The translations under genes were made by a program, and so were the position numbers. The notes beneath the pieces are model-generated. The model was not told where the DNA came from. It saw only the letters and a list, made by a program, of their open reading frames with translations, and ran no database searches. A stretch of DNA of 64,000 nt, taken from contig CALYDD020000391.1 of the NCBI GenBank assembly GCA_944472135.2, positions 248,001-312,000 on the forward strand, written 5' to 3'. This DNA is from Trichobilharzia regenti (Eukaryota; Platyhelminthes; Trematoda; Strigeidida; Schistosomatidae). Positions 57,950 through 64,000 of the stretch are shown piece by piece (the first letter of the stretch is position 1; each line of letters starts with the position of its first letter).

Positions 57950-59440
57950 TTCAATTTTCTGTCTTGATTCACCAGCTAACTTTGCTATAACAGTGACAGC
58001 ATTATATACATCCATCGGACAAAACCTAGCAAAAGAAACCATGGAGGAATTACTCAGCAACGACGAACAACTGCCACAACAATTAAAAATCCAACATACA
58101 AGCTGGATGGAATGCATAAATCTATGCCTAACAACATACTTCCAATTCAACGGCCAAATATATGAACAAGTCAAAGGAACACCCATGGGATCGCCAATAT
58201 CAGGTTTGATTGCAGAAGCAGTGATGCAAAGACTCGAAAATATAATTCTACCAAAGATCAAACCCAAGATTTGGATACGTTACGTCGACGACACATTTGT
58301 AATAACCAGAAGAAACGAGTTAGATAAAACTCACAACTTAATAAACAACGTCTTCAACGACATCAAATTCACAAGAGAAGAGGAATCCGAGAACAAAATA
58401 CTATTTTTGGACGTCTTAGTCAGGCGAACAACTACAGGAGAATTAGAAACTCAGGTTTATAGGAAATCAACTCACACAGACCAAATACTGAATTACAACA
58501 GCAACAACCCAATAACACACAAAAGGAATTGCATACAAACACTATTCAAGAGAGCAAGGACTCACTGTAGCACTCCCACCTTAAGTAAAATTGAAGAAAA
58601 GTATCTCATGGACGTCTTCCAAAAGAATGGATATCCACGGAATTTTATCAAGAGACATATACCCCCAAGCCAACCTACCAAAGCAAAAACCACCAAGGAA
58701 AGCACAAAGAAAATTGCCTTACCATATATAAAAGATATCTCAGAAATCACTACAAGACTCTTCAAACCTTTAGGAATTGACGTCGTACACAAACCAACAA
58801 AGTCGCTGCACTCAATTCTATGTCAACCAAAAGACTCAACAGCGAAAGAAGACAAAACCAACATCATCTACAAAATAAACTGTAACAACTGCAAAAAACA
58901 CTACATCGGCCAAAGTGGACGTCCCCTTCGTCTTCGTAAACACGAACATAAGCTAGCCGTCAAAAGACATGATATCCACTCCCTCATTTCACTACACACA
59001 GACAACTACGGACATCAATTCGACTGGGACAACGTTCAAATATAAGACAAAAGGAAATAACAAGAATGCTAGAGAATTTTTAGAACCTTGGCATTCCAGT
59101 GAATCATCAATCAATAGACACATCGAGATAGACAAAAGTTATCAACCAATAAGAAAGAAACTTCATACACAAAGGGTCAAAGTTAAAGTCAAAGAAACAA
59201 CCGGTTCCAATACAAGTAACCTAGAAGGTGTGAAAACACACACAAACAACCAATCACGTCCAAGGTCACCGGGAGAGATGATTAATAAACTCGTGGAGAA
59301 ATCTAAAAGCTCACTTCAAATTGAAGTATGCGCTGAAGATGTCACCCAGTAAGGTGATGAAAGCTTCGCAAACTAACCATCCAGCTCAGAGAACAAAACC
59401 GCATCAAAATCATCAACCTGAGCTACAAATCTTTTCTATC
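57950..59440 (+). mobile_element. Penelope-like element, best-preserved copy (5' truncated)
   Basis: An open frame of 368 codons (57939-59045) encodes the PLE reverse transcriptase and the start of its endonuclease. Motifs in order: TALYTSI (about residues 20-26), GTPMGSPISG (80-89), the catalytic YVDDTF (115-120), FLDVLVRRT (157-164), NGYPRNFIKRH (230-240), a CNNC pair (315-318) and GIY-YIG as YKI...HYIG (311-324) with SGRPLRLRKHEH. Near 59,040 one frameshift moves the C-terminus into the frame reading NAREFLEPWHSSESSINRHI, which ends at 59352. The N-terminal part of the RT is missing, and its first residues (MAILSIF) are probably not element sequence. All visible catalytic residues are intact, so this is by far the youngest PLE here, but it is not autonomous as it stands. 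Confidence 0.92.
59333..59364 (+). ncRNA. Hammerhead-like hairpin core (PLE 3' end)
   Basis: CTGAAGA, one T, a 6-bp stem (GTCACC/GGTGAT) with loop CAGTAA, then GAAAGC. It matches the CUGANGA-stem II-GAAA order of hammerhead ribozymes apart from the extra T. The copy at 16,769-16,800 has a different stem sequence that still pairs. The NUH cleavage site was not located. Confidence 0.5.
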
Positions 59441-59459
59441 ATATCTATAACTAGAACTG

Positions 59460-61350
59460 CATAATGTAATTCATGCTGTTCATCAATGAAACGAAGTTCT
59501 TGCTCATTGAATGCTTTGCAAATGCACTACACCTTCTTATTATCTGAAAGACAACCAGGTGAGGCTGATCTAAGCTGTTGATGATTTGCTTTCTTCACCA
59601 AATGTAACCTGCCTAGTGCAGGTCTGAGGAACTGTCACTCAATACATCCACTGATTGCCTGTCCAGTCGGAGTTTTCTCGAGTTTTGTATATGGTGATTG
59701 TGTATCGACTGTTGTTGGTATCACAGTTTGACGAGTTTCTATTTCCGACTAGAATCTGTGCACACTGAATGCATTCAGAATATTTATAACATACATTCAC
59801 ATTGTATATACGTTTCCTGGTCTGTCCAACTTTTATGCTAAGACAAGTGATGTACCTACTTGTATTTCAGAATTTGTGGTGGTATTGTCTTCACTATTTT
59901 GACATTGTTTAAAAACCTACAGTCCATGTTTGCAGTTAATTTTATTCTAATGAACTTATCGGTAAGTGCATTTTTATCTCAGTAGTTTCAAAGTGTTTAT
60001 CATATTTCCCCTTTCTACAATTCATGTGAGACATAGCTGACTATTGAAAAATACACAATGTCGAGAAGACTTCAGCTCCTTATGGAAGTCACGCTTGCCG
60101 TCCAACGTCAGGGAGGATATTACTGAGAATATTTTATTTGAAGCCATACATTGTACCACAAGGTTTTTACAGGAGAACACTCGAATTCTGAAACCTATTC
60201 TAGGACCTGTGTTGTCAACTATGCACCCACTGAGAACAATTCCCCTATCAGTTACCAGAAAGTCATCAATGGTTTCATTGTAAAATTGATATCCGTGTGA
60301 CACTATATATTCTGAAGCGATTTCAATGCCTAACTGTTATAAACCTTGAGAGTGTATGTATTGCCCTATTTCCTACATTGGATTAGTTGGAATATATTCG
60401 CCAAACAAGTGGGCTGAAATCTCCATGCAGTCACTGAAGGAAAGCGAACATTGACAAGACGTTTATGCTATGCGTTTAAGCATTTTATCGCACCTCAGTC
60501 AAAACACAATTAAATCTGGGCAAATAAACTGGTTTCTAACCCACTCTAAATCCGTGCCCACAAAACAGTCCTACGAGGAGGTGAACTTGACCTGAAGTGG
60601 ACGGAGATAACACCTATTCATCCGACAACGACTGAAGTGTGTGAAAGAATATGAGCTCTTCCATTGTTCGAGATATTTGGCGTTGATGTGTTCCAACAAG
60701 TATCAAGACTAGTTGCATGTCTTCCTGTCAATTGACGCCAGTCTAAATAACTTGCATTACTTATTATTCTTTCAGTGATTATGTGATGTATCAGAATAAA
60801 CCAGATTGATACTGCATTGGTTCACGGTGCATCTCAGCGATGGTCGATTAAAAGATTGTTACAGCACATAGGCGTGAAGTGGGGTGATATCGGAGTTCCG
60901 AAAAGCTGCTTATGAATGCGCATAAAACCCAGGTTTCACTCATCAGGTCATCACAAATCCAACAGTTCGAAATAGTCGTTATATGTCAGTCACCACCGTA
61001 AGAGATTCCAGTATGTTGATCTGGTGTCTCACATCATTCAGATGCCGTGCTATGATGTTGTTGAATGATGCTGAACTCCTTAGACGTAGATGCAATATGA
61101 TTTATTACGTGTCACTGATCAGAGATGACCGTTGCTAATTTCACTACAAATCCACCAGTTTCGCTGAATGTGAGCCACGTGAAATCAGCTAGCTTGAATG
61201 TCTCATCCCATATTAGAAAACACCGTGCATAGAAGTATCGTCGTTCAAATCTCACTGGTCACATTAATATTTTGAGTAATGCCACCACAAACACATAAAT
61301 ATTATTTGTAATCATGTGAAATATCATAATATGTTTTATATTATTCTCCA
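59460..61350. other. Nothing firmly recognised
   Basis: An open frame on both strands at 60,022-60,303 (79 codons plus, 93 minus) has no splice borders or known motif. Confidence 0.4.
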
Positions 61351-61356
61351 ACCTAG

Positions 61357-61575
61357 ATCATCTTGATTTCTGTGGGTACAGCATACTTTTTTCAGTGTGG
61401 TGAAATGAGATATCTGTTAATTTCTGTCAGCTCGACAGTTCTCATCACAATAATAGTCGTTATGATAGGTATGAATTTAAGACATTTGAAAAGAGAGGGA
61501 TGCTTTTTGCTCATCTCAATATCTTGCATGCTCGTCGTTTGGGGGATCATAGTTTTTTACATTGGATTAGCCAAG
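61357..61575 (+). CDS. Exon of an unidentified multi-pass membrane protein
   Basis: The acceptor CCAACCTAG ends at 61356; the donor GTGAGC starts at 61576; 73 codons, phase 0 at both ends. Two hydrophobic segments: YLLISVSSTVLITIIVVMIG and, after a charged loop (NLRHLKREG), FLLISISCMLVVWGIIVFYI. Such a helix-loop-helix exon fits four-helix (tetraspan) membrane proteins, but I cannot name the family. Confidence 0.55.
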
Positions 61576-61709
61576 GTGAGCGATTCTGTTTTACTAAATC
61601 ACTTTCTGATGCATTCATCATCACTAAAAACAAGTAATTCAACAGCAGTCAGAGATCTCTTGACTTCTAGTGATCACTTGCAAATATAATGTGACGTATA
61701 AATTCAGCG

Positions 61710-61949
61710 TCGGTGGCACAGCGGTTAGGACGCTCGCCGACCATGCATATGGTCCGGGGTTCGTTCCCCTGCCGACGAAGCACTCTTTTACCTCGCTAAG
61801 CTAGAAATAATACTGCCAAAGAGGAAAGGTTGGGCATGGGGCTAGCAACCCCATCCTGTAAAAATAAACACTGCTACAGAAACTTCAAGCCACTAGCTTG
61901 AAGCCCTATGTTCCACTGGGAACGTGAAGGAAAAATTATTATTACTATT
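61710..61949 (+). repeat. Young tRNA-derived SINE with RTE-type tail
   Basis: Head GTGGCACAGCGGTTAGGACG (A box), GGGGTTCGTTCCCC (B box), middle GGCATGGGGCTAGCAACCCC, RTE-type tail CTTGAAGCCCTATGTTCCAC and an ATT-repeat end. Flanked by a perfect 13-bp duplication TATAAATTCAGCG (61,697-61,709 and 61,950-61,962). Confidence 0.93.
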
Positions 61950-61964
61950 TATAAATTCAGCGAC

Positions 61965-64000
61965 TAGGAGATATTATATATCTTATGTTCAGATAAAGGC
62001 TCTTCAGGAGAAAAACAGTGCTTGATTCCCATGAGTAGAATCATTAGGAGTTTATTGAAAAAGTTTGTGTGAATTTTAAAGCCATAGAACGTTCCCTTTA
62101 AAAATACATTACACAGTAAGTTATATGGTTTAGCACTGATTAATTATTCTATGCTGAAACCGTCAGTCTCTGTTAACATATTGGCTTTCATATTGGACTC
62201 CTCAGAAATGTGTGGCGATTTGCCTGATGAAACTTGATCGATGTTTCCTAGCACTGAAATCCATGATCTGCATTTCATTCTACTTGAGGTTCAGCATCTG
62301 AATGCAACTACATTCCCAGTGAATGATGGAGTGGCTATTCGAACGTGAACTCACAACTTGAACACCATCACTCACAGAGGATGCAGATACACCCAGATTA
62401 GGAAGAAACCCGAGTTATGGATTCTGCTGCAGGACACTATCAGTCAAGTTAATTTGCTTTCTTTAGTGCAGTTGAACTGAGTTAAGCCGCTGTGTTGTTT
62501 GGTTCGCCCAAGCAATTTAAACGTTTTACGAATTTTTCAATTCACAATCTCGAGTAATAATTATCCACTGTCGTCCACTGTGTAAGACCTATTCAAGAGA
62601 CTTCAGCCTCTTGAATATTCTTCATATTGAGATATATCATCAGCAACCGTTCTCTGTTACACTGGTGTGATTATCAAGTCAATTCACTCTCTGTCAGTCC
62701 TCTGTCAAACTTCAAGTCTTGCTTTACACTTGATTAGTAAGAAAAAGAACGTTTCAGTGGTGCCCTGTAACACTCATGAATAGTCCAAATCCAGGGACTA
62801 ATGAACAGAGAAAGCCAAGTTGTCATGATAACAGCCGCTTATATTAATCAATGCATCAGAAGAGATGAGCAAGAGCGTTAGAATTACATAGTGCAGTAAA
62901 TAAAGGAAAGGATGAGTTGTAATCAGGAAGCAAATAGAAACAAATGAAAATGTGTTACTACGCAAGAGAGAGATTGAAAGATTTTGGAAGAAACAAAGAT
63001 GAATGTCGTCAGCATGATAGCAAAAGTGGTAGAATAGGTTTCTCCAGTTACCGGAGAACCAGCTTTTCTGTCTGGATGATTGGAAATTCAGTAATGCATG
63101 AAGAAGCAAAAATGTATTTCCATTTAGTAGGTTGTTCTTCACTTTGTGCATTACTTTGAATTGGGTGTTTGCTGCGATAGAATGGTCAGTGTCAGCAAGA
63201 TATCCACTATCTGACCGTTTACTTAGCTACTTCTAACATCTCTCAACTATGATCGACAAGGATCTTAAACTCTTTAAGACAGGATACTTCTGTGTGGATA
63301 TATCATTTCCCCTGTTCGTGTAGGGGCATACACACACATATATACATATAAATATATATATATATATATATATATTTGTAACCTGTTGAAGTGTAAATTA
63401 ATTTACTTATTCCATTGGGTTTTTATTGAAATTTAGGACTCTATTCTGTTTATGGAATTCGCTACAAGTGCCTGTTGGACGTGTGCTGCAACAATCGTAA
63501 GTCTTACGCAAACCTTTAGTAGAGAATAAATCTTATGAACATGAAAAATCAAGTTTTCCCTGTTAATTAGGAAAATACGAATGCATTCACTAATTCCAAG
63601 TGTTTGTGAGATGACCTACAAAACAAATTCATTTGACGACTGTTCACTTCAGATTTCAATATGGATTAAGGACCACACTGAAATTAGAAAGTTGTGAGGA
63701 AGATGTATAGCTGAAGTCGATGTTTTCGGCGTTGTCCTCGTCTCTGAACTGGACAGTTCATGTGGGAAGCATTCAATATTCTTCTGAACAAAAATGCAGT
63801 TATTGCAGATGACGCTGTCCAGAAGGAAAACTTCTTCGCATAACCACTCAAACTCACAGAATACAACAACACGAAAATACGCTGAAATTAGTCAAAACTC
63901 CTACAAGCCATAAAAGTAAATGCTTAAGATGCACTTAAACTTGTGCTTATATTTGCAATAAATTCACGCATCACATGTTAATTTCTAATTAAAGACGCAT
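61965..64000. other. Nothing recognised
   Basis: ORFs at 62,798-63,159 overlap on both strands and have no exon borders or motifs. A (TA)n tract is at 63,345-63,374. Confidence 0.4.
63345..63374. repeat. (TA)n microsatellite
   Basis: Alternating TA tract after a CA/TA-rich lead. Confidence 0.9.

Noticed and set aside
1..64000. CRISPR arrays, bacterial promoters, operons or a viral genome
   Set aside because: No regularly spaced repeats, ribosome-binding sites or compact gene packing; the sequence is clearly from an animal nuclear genome.

Overview
The window looks like nuclear DNA from a schistosomatid blood fluke (Schistosoma or a close relative). It is AT-rich. The one confident gene has short exons separated by kilobase introns with GT-AG ends. 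The rest is littered with fluke-type repeats: Penelope-like elements (PLEs) with a GIY-YIG domain, RTE-type non-LTR retrotransposons, tRNA-derived SINEs, small solo LTRs and (TA)n tracts. The species call is inferred from this repeat and gene style, not from a database match.

The dominant structure is a very large imperfect inverted duplication. Arm L (1 to about 13,360) is repeated in reverse complement as arm R (about 28,460 to 41,725), around a largely unshared spacer of about 15 kb. Arm L runs off the left edge of the window, so the outer end of the palindrome is not seen there. Each arm carries the catalytic 3' half of an alpha-1,6-fucosyltransferase gene (FUT8, core N-glycan fucosylation in the Golgi). 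The two copies point towards each other. The right copy (minus strand) has every catalytic and SH3 exon intact and continues beyond the arm into N-terminal exons at 42.3, 43.3, 47.3 and perhaps 49.0 kb, so it looks like a functional gene. The left copy (plus strand) has a 1-bp deletion in the exon carrying the GDP-fucose-binding arginines. It is either a pseudogene or contains a sequencing error.

The arms are unevenly diverged. An intron block of about 550 bp is essentially identical, while a FUT8 exon about 500 bp away differs at 12 of 270 bases, 9 of them replacements. This mosaic suggests gene conversion between the arms. Several events are arm-specific: a 379-bp LTR-like insertion, reciprocal internal deletions in the same RTE copy, an expanded TTAG repeat, and a replaced segment of 1.4 versus 2.05 kb.

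The spacer (13.4-28.5 kb) holds decayed PLEs in both orientations, a snap-back PLE 3' end, a SINE, a solo LTR with a target-site duplication, an unassigned terminal exon, and a possible highly diverged third FUT8 exon. To the right of the FUT8 gene (49-64 kb) lie a decayed RTE, the best-preserved PLE (58-59.4 kb), a young SINE with a 13-bp target duplication, and two isolated plus-strand exon candidates from unrecognised genes, one of them a multi-pass membrane protein. No rRNA, functional tRNA, CRISPR or bacterial-type operon is present.
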